Below are positions 1-13,527 of a stretch of 64,000 nucleotides of DNA, one piece after another. Source of the stretch: Apophysomyces variabilis (taxonomy: Eukaryota; Mucoromycota; Mucoromycetes; Mucorales; Mucoraceae); the NCBI GenBank assembly GCA_002749535.1, contig MZZL01000132.1, positions 19,088 to 83,087 on the forward strand, written 5' to 3'. Numbering within the stretch: the first letter of the stretch is position 1; the number at the start of each line of letters is the position of its first letter. The notes under the pieces are model-generated. The model made no database searches. It was given only the letters and a program-made list of their open reading frames with translations, and was not told the origin of the DNA. The position numbers and the translations under genes are program-made.

Positions 1-2678
1 AGATGATGATGTAGCAGACGACGATGAATGTGCCGAAACAGGTGAAATCTTTCCAGATTCATCCATCAATCTCGCAGAAGCACAAGACAGTAGTATTGTT
101 GGAGAAAAGTTATCGAAACGCCTTAGTGGTGGACATTATGGTTCAGCAGGTGGACTGATAATGAGTACATTGCCATTGCTTATCCAACAATCAGAACACG
201 ATGACGTAAACGGACATGGCAACTGGTCGCATAATGCACCGGGAAGTACAGGCTGTACTGAGGTTAGCGAACCAGAATCGCTGGTTGTGGTTACTCCACC
301 TACAGGGGAGCAAGAGCCTATCGACCTCGCCGAAGACCCGTCAGAGAGCTTCTCTCCTATGGTTAAGACAACGTATACTCAAGACAAGTCGCTAGCAGTA
401 GTGGAAGAAGAAGAAGACGATGATGATGCCGCAAGTTACGCAAGACGCATCTGGGAAGAAGACGAAACAGTGTATCCCGACTTTGACCATGTTGCAGAAT
501 GGATTGGGAACGGGTAATTAAAAGAAACTGTAACCGCGTCTCTAACTGAAAGAACAAAGAAAACCATTAAGTAGGGATATATTAATATCCTACATGTCCT
601 ATTTTAACTTCTCAAACATGAGGCTTGATGATGCCTTCAGGTATCTAATGAGAAGCTCGATTCAACGTCTTAATCGATCATTATTAGGAAATTCTGTGGG
701 AAGCTCCATTTGAAGGCCGAAACGCAGCAAATTGACCGAATTCTGGAGAGGTTTGCCATACGATATTGGGAATGCAACCCTGATAGTATCTTCGGCAATC
801 CAGGTAAGTTTTGTGATGTAATTGTAGAGTATGCTAAAAGAAAGTAAAGATATCATTCATGCTATCGTATATTCCCTATTACTGCTCAACACGGATCTTC
901 ATGTTGCTCAAGGGGAGCGGAAAAAGATGTCAAGATCGGCGTTTGTCCGCAACACAATGAACGCCATTAGAGCCCAGTGCAGCAATGAATCGTTTGGAGA
1001 GGATTGCTTGTTGACCGAGGACCATAAAACTAGCAGTATTACATTCCAATCAGCTGACCGTGTTTGTAGCCACGAGCTCAAAAGAACGCCAAGTTCACGA
1101 AGTAGCTGCAGCACTCAAAGTTGCCGACTGCCAGCGCTATCACTTGATTTATCATCACCATATCCGTACTGTTTCGGGAACAAGATGTGGCATCAGGAAA
1201 TTGAAGCATCGTTGAAGGTATATCGCAGAAAAAAAATAGCGTATCGTAGCCACTAAATTCTTGCAGCAAATGTATTCATCTATCCGGTCCCATCAAATCC
1301 TCCATCCTGCTTCCAAACATGATTCCTCTTTTAGTCAAAGTTCCAAGCATTCTAGGAGAAGAAGTCTTCACGTCGCCGGTAGCCGTGTAGGCGCTTTTAA
1401 ACGGAGTGTTGGCACCATGATATGGAAAGCAGCCAGAGAGAGTATGTTCATGAGTGAAGCACTAGAGGTAATTCCCGTGCACAAGTGGAGCAATCATTTT
1501 TGATGCGCAGATAGCTTGATCATTTTGGACTTGCATCTCTCCCGACGAGCCCAAAGTCAACGACCTCTTCTGGACTTCATCAACGTCGCCGATCTGTATC
1601 ATCCTTTAAATCTAGTCTTTCACAGGGTTCTTACGTGCCGCATGCCAATTCTCCAACAACTCATCAGCCGCCAATTTCCCTTTTCAACCATTCTGAGTCA
1701 CAAACCTCTTGTCGAAGCGGCGTTCCCTATTATAAAGAGGGAGTTATTATGCGCAAGCACTTACTAGAACGGGCCAACCAACGAGCAAAGCATCGCGAAT
1801 GGAAAGAATGCTTCGTGGTTGTTGATCGTGGCGAAGTTCGCATGTATAGACTAGATCATGGTTCTGGAGAAACAAATCGCAAAAGCATGATCCGAAGCAG
1901 CATCATGCTTAGCCGAGTCAGTTTAGCAGAAAACTTTCTGCAAGAAGATTCAGAGAACATAATTGGCGGAGGTGACTGGCTCGTAAGTTTTATGATTTCT
2001 GCCTGTACGCGATGCATTAAGCATTGAATAGTCCAATGCCCAATTGATCGGTGAAATTGACCTAAAACATACACTGTCCAATGCTCTACCGTCCGGATAT
2101 AATCGTGAACGCCCTCATGCATTTGCATTGCAGCAGCCAAATGGAGGTGTTTTCCTATTTCAGGTCGGTTCAGCAGAACAAGTCCTTGAGTGGGTGTCTA
2201 CATGCAATTATTGGGCTGCGAGGGAAAGCAAGGAGCCGTTAAGTGGAGGAGTCAGCAACATGGATTATGGTTGGGGTGCATGCTTGGAACAATCCGGTCC
2301 AGTGACAATCAGCGAATGGCAACCACCGGTGCCTCCGATGGTGAACAGCGCTATGGATGAGGCATCTCAACTGACTGCTTTGCACAAGCATGTGAAGGAG
2401 CTTAACGAAGAACTGGATCATCATCGAGATATCAAACGAAAAATAGAACAAAAGGTAAGCTTATTAATCTTCGCCTGGTCAATTCTCATTCTCTATTTGT
2501 TTAGTTTCCCTCCAAGCATGGTGGTCGAGCAATGATCAATTGGGAAAACAAATCACAGTATTTGTTACACGAGATCATTAAATACCAGAATTATTGTGAT
2601 GCTATTGAGAAATCGTTGGCCTTGCAGGACAAGGCTGCCCAAGATAAGGAGAAACCGAACTCCCCTCTTCCATTGTAA
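1..2678 (+). CDS. Sec7-PH ARF guanine-nucleotide exchange factor (5' truncated)
   Basis: This is a membrane-traffic regulator that would load GTP on ARF-type GTPases; the 5' end lies outside the window. An acidic, low-complexity N-terminal part (to about 510) runs into a Sec7 domain starting at AEWIGNG. The next exon gives SYMSYFNFSNMRLDDAFR. The following one gives KAETQQIDRILERFAIRYW, which holds the glutamic-finger glutamate (AETQQ). The next gives YSLLLLNTDLHVAQ, the most conserved Sec7 motif. A PH domain follows at about 1750-2240, and then a helical charged tail (HVKELNEELDHHRDIKRKIEQ). Introns fit at about 514-583, 638-697, 803-829, 1984-2040 and 2455-2505. The stop is TAA at 2676-2678. 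Sec7 plus PH is the layout of yeast Syt1/Yel1 and animal PSD/EFA6 proteins, so it is not a large BIG/GBF type. The domain call is firm; the exact subfamily is inference. Confidence 0.88.
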
Positions 2679-4877
2679 TTCCCATTTATACGTAACGAAG
2701 TTTTTTTTGTATAAATCCACTGTTCAATGGATGCTACTCAACATGCTCGGTAGCTGTTACCAGAAGAAAACTCATGCACTGTGAGCGAAAAGGAAGTACA
2801 CTTCGCGATATGAACATTCCAACTATGGATAACAGTTAATTGACGGTTTCTAAATCTTCTTTGTGACCAAGGTTACTGCTCATGTTTGCTGAGCAGAAAG
2901 AATAAACTTTCTGTATTACAGCCAAAAAAGAAAGAGCTCAGAAATTTGTGTCTTATATTTCGTCCTCTGGCCGACATCATTATGCTGCGACAAAGTATAT
3001 CCTTCTAAGCAGCCAGCCTTGACGTACGTGGTCATGTTTTGGTGATAACCGACTATTCATAGCAGAGTTACTGTCAGAACAAATATTTCTGAGCCGTTCT
3101 ATGTATATGCATTGTTTCTCATACGTTGCGTTTACTATATATATTGAAGCGTGTTCATTTTCGTCAACCCATGAAGCTTCTTGTATCACTCGTGCTTTGA
3201 TTGTGCTGTAGTTAGAGTAGGAGCAGTGGTCAACTATAAGGGGGTTTTCGGAAAGACACAATTCCTTTGTTGACAGCAAATTGGCTCCATGCCTTGTTAT
3301 TTTGGCACCATTACATATAGACCAAAGAGTGTTATTCCCCGCCGAAAGAAGAGAAACCCCTTTTTTCCTTTTCTCTACGGCCCATTCCTTCTTTACCAGT
3401 TGCCTCTGTTTTTTATCTTATTCAGTACGCTTTTGATTACCTTAATTGTAATCTGTTATGCTCAATAGGCAATACTGACAGCCAGTTACTCGTTGTGCAG
3501 GGAATAGAATATCACATGATGCTCATTCTTTCTGCAATTGTTAAGTCCGATCACCATTTTCATCATCACGGTTGGAATGCACCCTGTTTGGCGAGGGGCT
3601 GGTACTGTATCATTGATGTGACACAAGCCGTCCAAAAGTTTCAAGCAATTCCACGTATCACTAGCTCAAATCATTCCAATGATGCAGAACATTTCCAACC
3701 GAATCAAGTAGTTACGATTCTATAACAAAGTATCTAGTCCTTTGGAAGTTACAGTCAGGCAGATTCCATCCTAAACTGTTATGGAATCCCAAATGGCAGT
3801 CAACCGGTTGACAGTTATGGGTCCTAACGGACCCATAACCTTTTATCAGGCAAATTATGCGGTCGGTCACCTAGCGTGTAATTTACAGGACATTAAAAAT
3901 ACGTCCCAGCCACTCACCTAACGTAACAGCACAAGTGCAGCCTCCAATTGCCACATTTGATTAAACATCTGAGCGATTTACGGTGGTTGCATTCAACTAG
4001 CTAGCCAAAACATGACAGCTAGTATACCATGCGTTGATATAATCGGGAACATATCGAGTCTTCCAGAGCTGGATCGCACAAAGAGCACCGATCCCTATCC
4101 ATTCCCTAGCATCGGTACTACCAGCAGTAAGACAGTTACTCCCGATGGGGTTCATACTTTTCATATAAAGGCTGGTGCATATATCTTTGTGCGCCTGGCA
4201 ACCGGTATCTTGTTCTTACAAATCGAGGTTGTTCAGCAACGATGCGTTATTGGCGACTTACCTATGCAACCAGGTGGACCATCCGTGACAAGAGCGTATT
4301 TGCAGCGCAAGTATCAAATTGTACGTTCGGCGACGGACAGGAGAATATGTTTCTGAAGACGCGACACTTCACGGAGACAATAGCGGAGAAAAATCACGGA
4401 TAGTGAAAGATGATGTGTATCCCCTTAAGATCCGGGCTTTGCGCGTATTTGGTGATCGCAGGTCGCGTCCGCCAAAGATTGGGATGAATGGCTTTCGCCG
4501 AGTCTGTGAATGGTTTCTAGCAATGTGACCGGTCCCAATAACGGGAAGCATCATCACGGGCACCATAGATCGGAAATGACTCTGGCACATCCCATGAAAA
4601 AATCTTTTTAATGTTTAGATACGCAATAAACAGATATACGTACATGGTGATTGTACCACACCTTCCACATCCAAATACAGAAAGAGGAAATTACTTTGGC
4701 GTGCTATAATTGGCACGAAACCATAAATAGATTCCATGTGCAAATATTAAACTCCGTTCCGTGGAAAAAAGGACGGCTGCGAATTTGAGTGGCTGTCATG
4801 CAAGTATAAGAAATAGATAGAATAAAAAATAAGTCTTCTCGTTTCCCTTTTCATCAACATCTCTTTGTTTCCTCATC
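2679..4877. other. Spacer with weak ORFs only
   Basis: About 2.2 kb separate the Sec7 gene from the UDP-GlcNAc pyrophosphorylase gene. The first part is the 3' region of the Sec7 gene. Two overlapping open frames on the + strand (4012-4356 and 4319-4528) could be exons of one small gene, because the second frame continues with a basic, non-repetitive peptide. I recognise no domain in either, and I see no convincing splice pair joining them. The last 200 bp before 4878 are pyrimidine-rich and fit a fungal promoter and leader. No RNA gene or repeat was seen. Confidence 0.4.
4012..4528 (+). CDS. Possible small hypothetical gene (two overlapping frames)
   Basis: The first frame (4012-4356) starts at an ATG and encodes 114 residues. 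The second (4319-4528, TTG-type opening, so probably an internal exon) ends at TGA near 4528 and is rich in Arg/Lys. They overlap by 38 nt in different frames, so a splice or frameshift would be needed to join them. Composition is less AT-rich than the spacer. No signal peptide, membrane segment or known motif is visible. It could equally be non-coding; I list it only because both frames are open in a row on the same strand. Confidence 0.2.
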
Positions 4878-6492
4878 ATGACCGTCACCGACATCATCCA
4901 GCCTGCAGAACTTGAAACTCTCAAGTCCCGTTATGAAACGGCTGGTCAAGGCCACGTCTTCCGCTTCTTCGATGAACTCGAGCCTCAGGAACAAAACGCG
5001 TTGGTGCAACAGCTGCTTGAACTGGATGTCGACAGATTAAACCAAATCTATACCAAGGCCATCCAGGGTGCCGAAGCTGCCGCCACCAGTCAAGCTGCTT
5101 CACTTGAACCATTGTCCGAAGATGTCTTCGACTCTGTTCTTAAAGCTTCACCAAAGGCCATCAGGGAATGGGAGACGATCGGTTTAAGTCAGATTGCTCA
5201 AGGCAAGGTCGCTGTTATCTTGATGGCAGGTGGTCAAGGTACTCGATTGGGCTCATCTGCTCCTAAGGGTTGTTATGACATCCATTTACCTTCTGGAAAG
5301 TCGCTATTCCAACTTCAGGCTGAGCGTATCTTGCGCCTGCAATATATCGCTCGTCAATATAAGAAACCTGGTCAAACATCCGAATGCATTATCCCATGGT
5401 ATATTATGACCTCTGGTCCTACTCATGGTCCTACTTACGACTTCTTCAAGGCCAACAATTTCTTTGGCCTCAAGGAGGAAAATGTGATTTTCTTTGAGCA
5501 AGGTAAGGGTAAAAGGGGGAAGCGAATGAAGTTACCCATAGCTAATTTTATTTTTGAAGGTACTCTTCCATGCTTAACAATGGAAGGCAAGATTATCTTA
5601 GAATCCAAGAGCAAGGTAAACATATTTGTTGTAAAAGGGAAAGGCAATATACTTACTTGGGTTCTAGGTGGCCATTGCACCTGATGGCAATGGTGGCATC
5701 TATGCCGCTGTCCAGAACAAGGGAGTAATCAACTCTCTTCGAGAGCGCGGTGTCCTTTATTCTCACTGCTACTGTGTGGATAACTGTCTCGCTCGTGTTG
5801 CTGATCCTGTATTTATTGGATACTGCGTTTCCAAGTCGACCGATTGTGGTGTCAAGGTAGTGCGCAAATCTGCCCCTGAAGAGCCTGTGGGTGTTGTTTG
5901 TGTCCGCGATGGCCGTTATGGCGTTGTCGAATATTCCGAGATCTCACAAGAAGTGGCTGAGCGTCGTCAGGCAGATGGCTCCCTCGCCTTTGGCGCAGCC
6001 AACATTGCCAACCATTTCTTCTCCACTGACTTCTTGGAAAGCGTAAAGACATTTGCATCCGAGTTGGAATACCATATCGCAAAGAAGAAGATTAAGTACA
6101 CTGATTTGGAAACGGGTGAAGTCGTCGTGCCAAAGAGCAACAGTGGTATGAAACTCGAATGCTTTGTTTTTGACGTCTTCCCTTTCGCAAAGAACATGTC
6201 TGTACTGGAAGTTGACCGTGCTGATGAATTCTCCCCGCTCAAGAATGCCCCTGGTACAGGCGCTGACTGTCCTGAGACATCCCGACGGGATATCGTGGCT
6301 CAGCATATAAGGTTCATTGAAGCCGCAGGTGGCAAGGTTGAAGGTGTTGACGACCCGATGGAGGTTGAGTTTGAAGTCTCACCATGGGTCTCCTACGCTG
6401 GAGAAGGACTTCGTGATATTGTTGAAGGCAAGACGATCACGGCCCCTGCTGTTATCGAGACTAGAGAAGACCTTGTCCGCTTATTCAAGTAG
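4878..6492 (+). CDS. UAP1: UDP-N-acetylglucosamine pyrophosphorylase
   Basis: This cytosolic enzyme joins UTP and GlcNAc-1-phosphate to make UDP-GlcNAc, the precursor of chitin, N-glycans and GPI anchors. Exons are 4878-5502, 5560-5615 and 5668-6492, giving 501 residues, the usual family length. The nucleotide-binding signature is VILMAGGQGTRLGSSAPKGC (about residues 113-132), followed by the substrate-pocket motif WYIMTSGPTHGPTYDFF. Exon 3 carries APDGNGGIYAA and, further on, MKLECFVFDVFPFAKNM; both are typical of the eukaryotic UAP family. The two introns (57 and 52 nt) have GT-AG ends and keep the frame. The start ATG follows a pyrimidine-rich leader. Nothing is missing, so this should be a functional, essential gene. 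Confidence 0.97.
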
Positions 6493-6749
6493 ATCATCCC
6501 TTCATCTTCCGAAAATCCATCTCCTAATTTCCCATCCAACCTCACTCATCCCTTGTTTTCACCCTTTTCATTGCAAAGTTTTTCGTAGTTTTGCTTCTGT
6601 TTTCTTTACCATACCATCTTCCAACAAATCCCGCTTACAGTAAACCCAATGAAAGTGGCTCGTATCCATGTGAAGTCTTTAGATGTTGAAATATTATTAA
6701 CGATTTAAACTGTAAGTAAAGTAACTGAAAGGGGTGGATGCTAGAACAA

Positions 6750-8024
6750 TTAGTTTTTTAAAAGATGCTCATATGGAGGTGGAGGGGGATTATGTAAGTG
6801 TCGGACGGCTAATGATTCCTGGCGTACATAAGATCGACGTTTCTTCTGATATTCGAGATAACAAGGGCAGATGAAAAACCCAGTTGGTTTCTCGTCCTCT
6901 TGGTCTAATGTCGGATCTGTCAAAGCTTCTTCATACGTCGGCAGGGTCGAATAATCGTCTTTCAATCGGCAATCGAGAATTGTAATTGGCGTCTCTACAG
7001 ACATTTGATGGCGTACGCGATCATTGTCTTCGGCGAGACTAGATATTTCGATGGTAAGTCTTAGATAGTGTCGTATATCTATTTCTTTAAAGGTAGTAGT
7101 GTGGTTCAGGTTGATGCAGCCAGGGAGAGTGAATACCAGTCTATGCTGGAAGACAGAATGGATTGGGATATGAGCAACTTTTGTTGTCACTGCTCGGCGT
7201 AGATCGTCAAAAGGAATCTCAGTTGCGAACGTTGGCTCGAGCAGATCTGTGGCTGCGGTGAGCGGGAGTTTGAAGTCGCACATCTCTGCACGACGTGCCC
7301 CATATTCCGGTAACCGGTACACCCGACGTTCCGTCAGAACGGCCGAGAACGCCTCCAGTTGCACGTGCTTAGCGTGTGGCAAAAGTGTAAGGGCGATTGG
7401 AAATTGTGTACCAGAGGATATCACAGAGCTTTCAATGCAAATGTTGGCATCACAACCATTCAGGCGACGGTCCATGACAATTGAGGGTGACCGTAACGAC
7501 TGCGAGGTAAGATCGGACCATGTGAGTGTCCGCAAGACAAGTATGTTTCGTCGGCATCGCAGTTTGTACGAACCCGCGCGATGAACCGTAGCTGATACAT
7601 AGTAGAAGACTTTGGCCATTTCATCTTCGATCGTTTCTGCCAGTTTGTTAGACAGCAGAAATTCAAAAGACCAGCGGTGTAGACCGGCCGGCAGGGTCGT
7701 CTCTGTTGGTTGTAGCAGCAGTGTTTGTTCATGGATAGTTTTCTCGTGGTACAACTTCGTGCCGCGTGGGCCGATCCCTTTACAACATGGTTAGATCGTC
7801 TTGGATTTAAACAAGCTTTCAACTTTACCTTCTGGCCACAACATGCGTGATTTTCCAACCAACTTTATTGCGATCGATGAGGTGACAGTTGACTTATTAA
7901 GAACCAGTTCAACTTCCCCTCGTAAGAGATCAGTGGCTGGATCACTAGGATGGCCACGCAGTATTACGACTGGTTCGGTTAGCTCTATAGATAGCTGCCT
8001 GGAAGAAAAAAAGGGAACAGGCAT
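6750..8024 (-). CDS. Arrestin-domain (ART-type) ubiquitin-ligase adaptor
   Basis: Alpha-arrestins recruit the HECT ligase Rsp5/NEDD4 to plasma-membrane transporters and so drive their endocytosis. Exon 1 (8024-7829) gives the arrestin N-lobe start LSIELTEPVVILRG and IKLVGKSRMLWPEG. Exon 2 (7777-6750) gives the rest of the N-lobe and the C-lobe; the 51-nt intron is GT-AG and in phase. The protein is 407 residues. The C-terminal tail holds two WW-binding candidates: LPTYEEA (LPxY type) and the proline run PPPPPYEHLLKN, a true PPxY at the very end. No membrane segment is present. The orthologue among the many fungal ARTs cannot be fixed from sequence alone. It converges on the UAP1 gene with a spacer of 257 bp. 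Confidence 0.9.
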
Positions 8025-9233
8025 GGGTTGTCAAAGACAAAAAATTTTTGCGGGAAAAGATAGAGAGGTGGAGCAATGATCGGGTCTGAACGAGTATTCC
8101 AGACCAAAATGTTTGAGTCGCCGCTGATTCACCCTCACCGCTGCTCCGGAGCAACTGTGATCTCGAACCAGCAAGTCAGGACACAAGAACCTGACAGATA
8201 AACTGCTTTAATTGCAGAGAAGATTTAATCACCCGACATGTGATATTCTTTTATTGGAAACATCACTTTAGTCAAGCTTAGCTATTTAAAACAATTGATA
8301 TCTTGTTAGAACCACACCGCTTGATGCTATCGAATGAAATCTTATCGAATCTGTGGGTATGTTTAACGAAAGGGCAACAAAATGTGTGGGTTTGTAAAGG
8401 ATGGTTTTCGGTTGCTTAACGATAATATGGACAGATAATGCAATCGCCATAGCAGCAGCGAAATATGTTTTGTTATTCTTGCGTAACATGGGTTCGAAAA
8501 GCCTCCCTTTATACTTTTCTATTCTTAATACAACATGGGTCGGATCAATGAAGTCTAAAAAACAACAAACGGTTAGATAATAGCGAAGGGCAGTAAATCA
8601 TTGGGTTTACCCGGTACACGCAAATACTCTACCAGGTTGGGTACTTAACAATGACCATATCAGGTAGGGATAAGCATTATGCACATCTTCAGATCTCAAC
8701 ATGCTAATACCCATGCTCACACTGACACTTTTAATATGGAGTTGTTGCGATATTATTGCTGGTTCTATTGGAATCTCACTGATGTCTATCTAGTTGCTGG
8801 ATGGCCAAGACTGATTCAACAGAATATCTGCCTATTCCTTCAAGTTGTATATTATTACAACCTCCTTACAGATACTTGAGTATCCGGCAGAATAAGAATA
8901 AGAAAAACAGGGAGGATCCGCTGCTAACGGCACTCTTCCACATGTTGCATTAAGAAGCAATAAGATTTATTCTACGTGTAGAATATTCAGCGCTACTTCA
9001 GTTTGAAATAGCGCTGGTACCATCATATACCTAATCAAGTTCAGACTGAGCAATGCTATAAAGTTTGACGTGGTGTTCAGTGCTGCAGTATTAAGGACGC
9101 TTCGAAATCCAAGTTATCCAATCGTTTCATTGGCTATGTGACCGTCGTGCAGTTCCCCTTTTTGAACAAACGGTTCTCACTTTGGTCAAGCGAACCCCGA
9201 AAAAAAGCAGTTCATTCGCACATAACTACGTAC
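8025..9233. other. Intergenic region, divergent promoters
   Basis: This stretch lies between two divergently transcribed genes (arrestin on the - strand, PAN2 on the + strand) and must contain both promoters. I see AT-rich DNA with short runs but no recognisable gene, tRNA or repeat. An open frame continues upstream of the PAN2 start to 9138 but begins at GTG, so I do not use it as the start. Confidence 0.5.
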
Positions 9234-12200
9234 ATGGAAAGCACCTGGTCGGAAGTACAGCATATCTGCGATCCCAACCTAAATAAGGTGTCACCTGTCT
9301 CTGCCCTTTGTTGGGATCCGTACCATGAACTATTATGGGTCGGAAATGACTCTGTAAGTTGGAGACAGCCGATCCTTAGCAGGAACTCACGGGATTCTTC
9401 AATTCGATCAGGGTCGTGTGGCATCCTATGATGCAAAGAGTCTACAGCGGTACACTTCATTTAAGGCTCATAAAGATCAGCAAATTCGGCAGATCCGAGT
9501 AACAGATAGAGGTGTTATCAGCTTAAGCCCCAAGAGTATTCAAATGCGTGATCGACGGGGTCTTGTCCGATTTAACATTAGGTACACCATTGTAAAAAGT
9601 AAACGTACATGTTCTGAATAGAATTTGCAGCAATAAGCAGACGCAAGACTTGCATTGCATGATGACGACTTCCTTGACGAATGGAGATCTTCTAGTTGCT
9701 GGACAACAGGACGATATGCTGGTTGTGAGTGTGGCTCGAGGGGCCGTGACGCGCACAGTAACCGGTGCGTCTAATATCGTGGTCATGCGCAATCTTCCAC
9801 GCATGGTCTGCTGTGGATCCTTATTGGGTGAAGTAACGCTAAGAGACAGCCGGACAATGAAGGTCGAACAAAGAGTGCAAGCACATACGGCAACTTTATC
9901 AGATCTAGATGTCTCCGGAAATTTGCTGCTAACTTGCGGTTTTTCCCAACGACAAGGATCCTTAATTATGGATCCATTAGTTAAAGTATACGATATACGC
10001 ATGGCAATACGGTCTTTAGCTCCAATACCTTTTCCAAGCGGCCCAATGTTCATCAAGATGCATCCTACTCTTTCCACAACCTGTATAGTAGCTTCGCAGA
10101 CGGGACAATTTCAGATGTGCGATGTGTCCAGCTTAACCATGGGATCATTTGCTCCACCTGCTCAATTCTACCAGATTCAAACCTCCAGTTACATCACGGC
10201 AATGGATATTTCAAGTTCGGCCCAAACTCTGGCATTTGGCGATGGTGCAAGTTGCGTGTATCAATATGCGGACCGGGAGGATTACGGTGCGAACCCTTAT
10301 TCAATGCCGCTCACGACCCCCGACTTGGTTGAACCGACAAGAGTGAATATGGCAGATGACAGGTAACAGGTAGCTACTTGTAGAAGATTGAAATTAACCA
10401 GAGGTAGCCCGCTATCGTCCGTCGGGATGCCATATTATACCGAGCCATTACTGTCGGTATGGCCAGCAAATGCTGTTTACGAAATTGGTCATCCAGCGCC
10501 CCAAATCGAGGATGAAGTATTACGAAATATGAAGACCATTGATTTTGTAGGGTATGCGCCAAATCCTGGGAACGTCTTAAGAAACCAGGTGCCTCGTCGC
10601 AGAAAGCATATGCATAGAAAAGATGTCCCGAAATTCCGATCAGAACAGGAGAGAGAATTGTTGTTAGCTGGAACTGTCCTGTTGGATGAAGACGATGAGC
10701 CGCAGGTATAGCTTTCCTAATACCAATAGATCAGTATATCTGAGATCTGCTATGTAGCATTCTGGAAGGAGGTCATCATCCACTGGTGACTTACGAGTCA
10801 TTGATCCAATGGGGCTGATGATGCCAAAGCACTATCATCGTGTTGAAATTCAGTACAGCAAGTTTGGAGTTGACGACTTTGATTTTGGGTACGCGTTTGA
10901 CTGTCCTAGTTGATCACACCTCCATGTTGTACTAACCGTATCATGTCATGAAACTTTGTTTAGCTACTATAACCAAACTAAATTTGGCGGGCTAGAGACA
11001 CATATTCGAAACTCGTACTGCAACTCTTTACTCCAGCTATTATATTTCATCGTCCCTCTCAGAAGAATAGCTAAATCGCATATTGGCACCAATTGTATCA
11101 AAGAGAACTGTCTTTTATGCGAACTTGGGTTTCTCTTCCGAATGCTAGAAGATTCGAAAGGGCAGAACTGCCAGGCCACCAACTTCTTGCGTGCTTTTAG
11201 TACTATTCCCCAAGGTAATTAGTGGAGCATCACTCTCACTTGTAACCCTGTATGTTTCTAGCGGCCGCCCTGAGTCTTTTTGAGCCTGAGACGCCTGATC
11301 GTAATCTTTCTTATTCCATGCTAATGCAGAACTTTACCCGTTTCATTATGGAGCAACTTCATCAAGAAGCAAATACACCAGGATCAAACCCCTCTATTTT
11401 CAATATTCCACACAAAGAAGTGGAGAGTAAGGATAAGGAGGACGAAACCCTGCCATCAACGATGCAGCAACTATTTGGTCTACAGACTTTGAGTTTAAGC
11501 AAATGTGGAGGCTGTAATCATGAAATCTCTCGGATTACGTACCCGTTCGTAGTGGATATGCTCTATCCGAAGAAGGTTACATTTTTGTTATACTAATATA
11601 TATACTAATGGTTTACGTAGTATCATCCAAAGTCACGTAAACGATCGTTCACAAGCATTTTGAAGGCTAGCATGTATAGGGAAGGTCAAACGAAGGCCTG
11701 GTGCCCCAATTGTCACCAATACCAACCAACCAGCACCAAGAAACTTATCCAAGGGCTGCCTGCAGTTATGTTAATCAATTCAGGCGCTGCAAATAGTGAA
11801 GAGGCAGCAATTTGGAGGCAAAATGGCCCTAATAGCCCGAAGAATTCACAGCAGCCAGCTACGGACGAGAGTGATAATGGAGAAACTGCATCGAACTTGC
11901 GTTCTTCCTGGTTACCGGAAAGGTAAAAAGTAGTACCTGATGATGTGTTATCTGAAACAGAAGTATAGATTTGGCATTCATATCAATGGATCTGACCTTG
12001 TCATCAAGGTTTTGCCGATAGGCAAAGAAATACCTGCAGAATTCAAGGAATCGCCGGAAAATTGCGCAATTTACGAACTCTCTGTATGTGTTCGTAGTTC
12101 AAGATAATGTTAACGCTAACACAATGCTTAGGCGACAATCATGCAAGTACAAGCTGACGAAGAATTACCACACCTCGTAGCGCAAATTAAGAGTAAGTAT

Positions 12201-13527
12201 GCTCTATCCGCGTGTTTAAAGGAAGCTAATTAAAAACTGGATGAAGTTCCGGAAAACGAGCGCGAAAACAATGCAAGATCACCTTGGTATCTATTCAATG
12301 ACTTTTTAGTCCGGAGTATACGCCAAGAAGAGGTTTTTTCTCTTAAAGGAACATGGAAGGTAAATCGTCACTGCATCCTTCAAGAATGACCTGACAATGC
12401 CCATAGACGCCTGCCGTTTTGCAATATACGAGAGTTGATATGGACAAACTACTTAACCTAGACACCTTACCCAGCGAAGTAGATTACACCTTGCTATTTA
12501 ATGATATGTCCATTGCAAAGTAAGCTTGTATCGAAATGACCTTTATTTATTTAAGCGTTAGATATCCGACCACGATAACTCGGCACGAGGTCTTGACGGA
12601 GGACGAAATGCCGAAGCCGGGGACACTCGTAGCTATTGATGCTGAGTTTGTCGCATTGAATCAAGAAGAAACAGAGATCCGTAGCGATGGTACAAAATCC
12701 CTAATCAGACCAAGTACATTGACACTTGCGCGTGTGAGCGTTTTGCGTGGTGATGGTGCTAAGGAGAATATCCCGTTTATCGACGACTACATTGCGACAA
12801 GCGAGCCAATAGTGGATTATCTAACAGAATTTAGTGGTATTGAAGGTTTGTCATTATGCTTGATATGGGTCTTTACTAAGATGTATCATAGCGGGCGACC
12901 TTGATCCAAACACTTCAAGACACACACTCGTTCCTCTCAAGGCAGCATATAAAAAGTTGCGGATGCTCGTTGATCTAGGATGTATTTTTGTCGGTCATGG
13001 TCTGAACAAGGACTTCCGAATCATCAGTAAGCTTAGCGATGTTGCACAAACCTATTGAAAACAATTGTATATAGATTTACTGGTGCCTCCTGAGCAAATT
13101 ATCGACACTGTCGATATATATCATATCCGGAATAGACATCGGTAAAATCTAAGAGCTTTGGTTATATTTCCTTTGCTAACATTTTATAGTAAAATATCTT
13201 TACGATTTTTGGCGTGGCATTTGTTAAACCAAGAAATCCAATCCGAAGGTCACGATAGCATAGAAGATGCCAGAACGGTAAGATATCTGAATTTGGCCCA
13301 AAGGAAGTAAACGAAGTGATAACCTCCTCTAGGCTCTTATTTTGTACAAGAAATATCTTGAATATAGGGAAAACGGAATATTCGGTCAAAAGCTAGAGGA
13401 GGTATATGAAGCAGGTCATAAATCTAACTGGTTGAAAGGGCCTAAAGAGACGCCGTCACGTCCAGCAAGCACTCCTCAAGCTGATACTTTTATAAATCCT
13501 TTATTTACTAAAGGTTGGCCAATATGA
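9234..13527 (+). CDS. PAN2: PAN2, catalytic subunit of the PAN2-PAN3 poly(A) nuclease
   Basis: PAN2 shortens mRNA poly(A) tails in the cytoplasm together with PAN3 and poly(A)-binding protein. The N-terminal WD40-like part begins [10 protein letters not shown] (first ATG in frame; upstream only GTG) and includes LLWVGNDS then GRVASYDAK across the first intron. A linker and a catalytically inactive ubiquitin-hydrolase-like domain follow ([20 protein letters not shown], and paired CxxC motifs CGGC and CPNC). The DEDD exonuclease domain is near the end: [10 protein letters not shown] gives the first Asp/Glu, [12 protein letters not shown] the next Asp, and [10 protein letters not shown] the final His/Asp. 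About fourteen short GT-AG introns are needed. All four acidic residues and the His are present, so the enzyme should be active. The stop is at 13525-13527. Confidence 0.95.

Noticed and set aside
9138..9233. Upstream extension of the PAN2 frame
   Set aside because: It opens with GTG and the extra residues do not resemble PAN2; the ATG at 9234 fits the family start.
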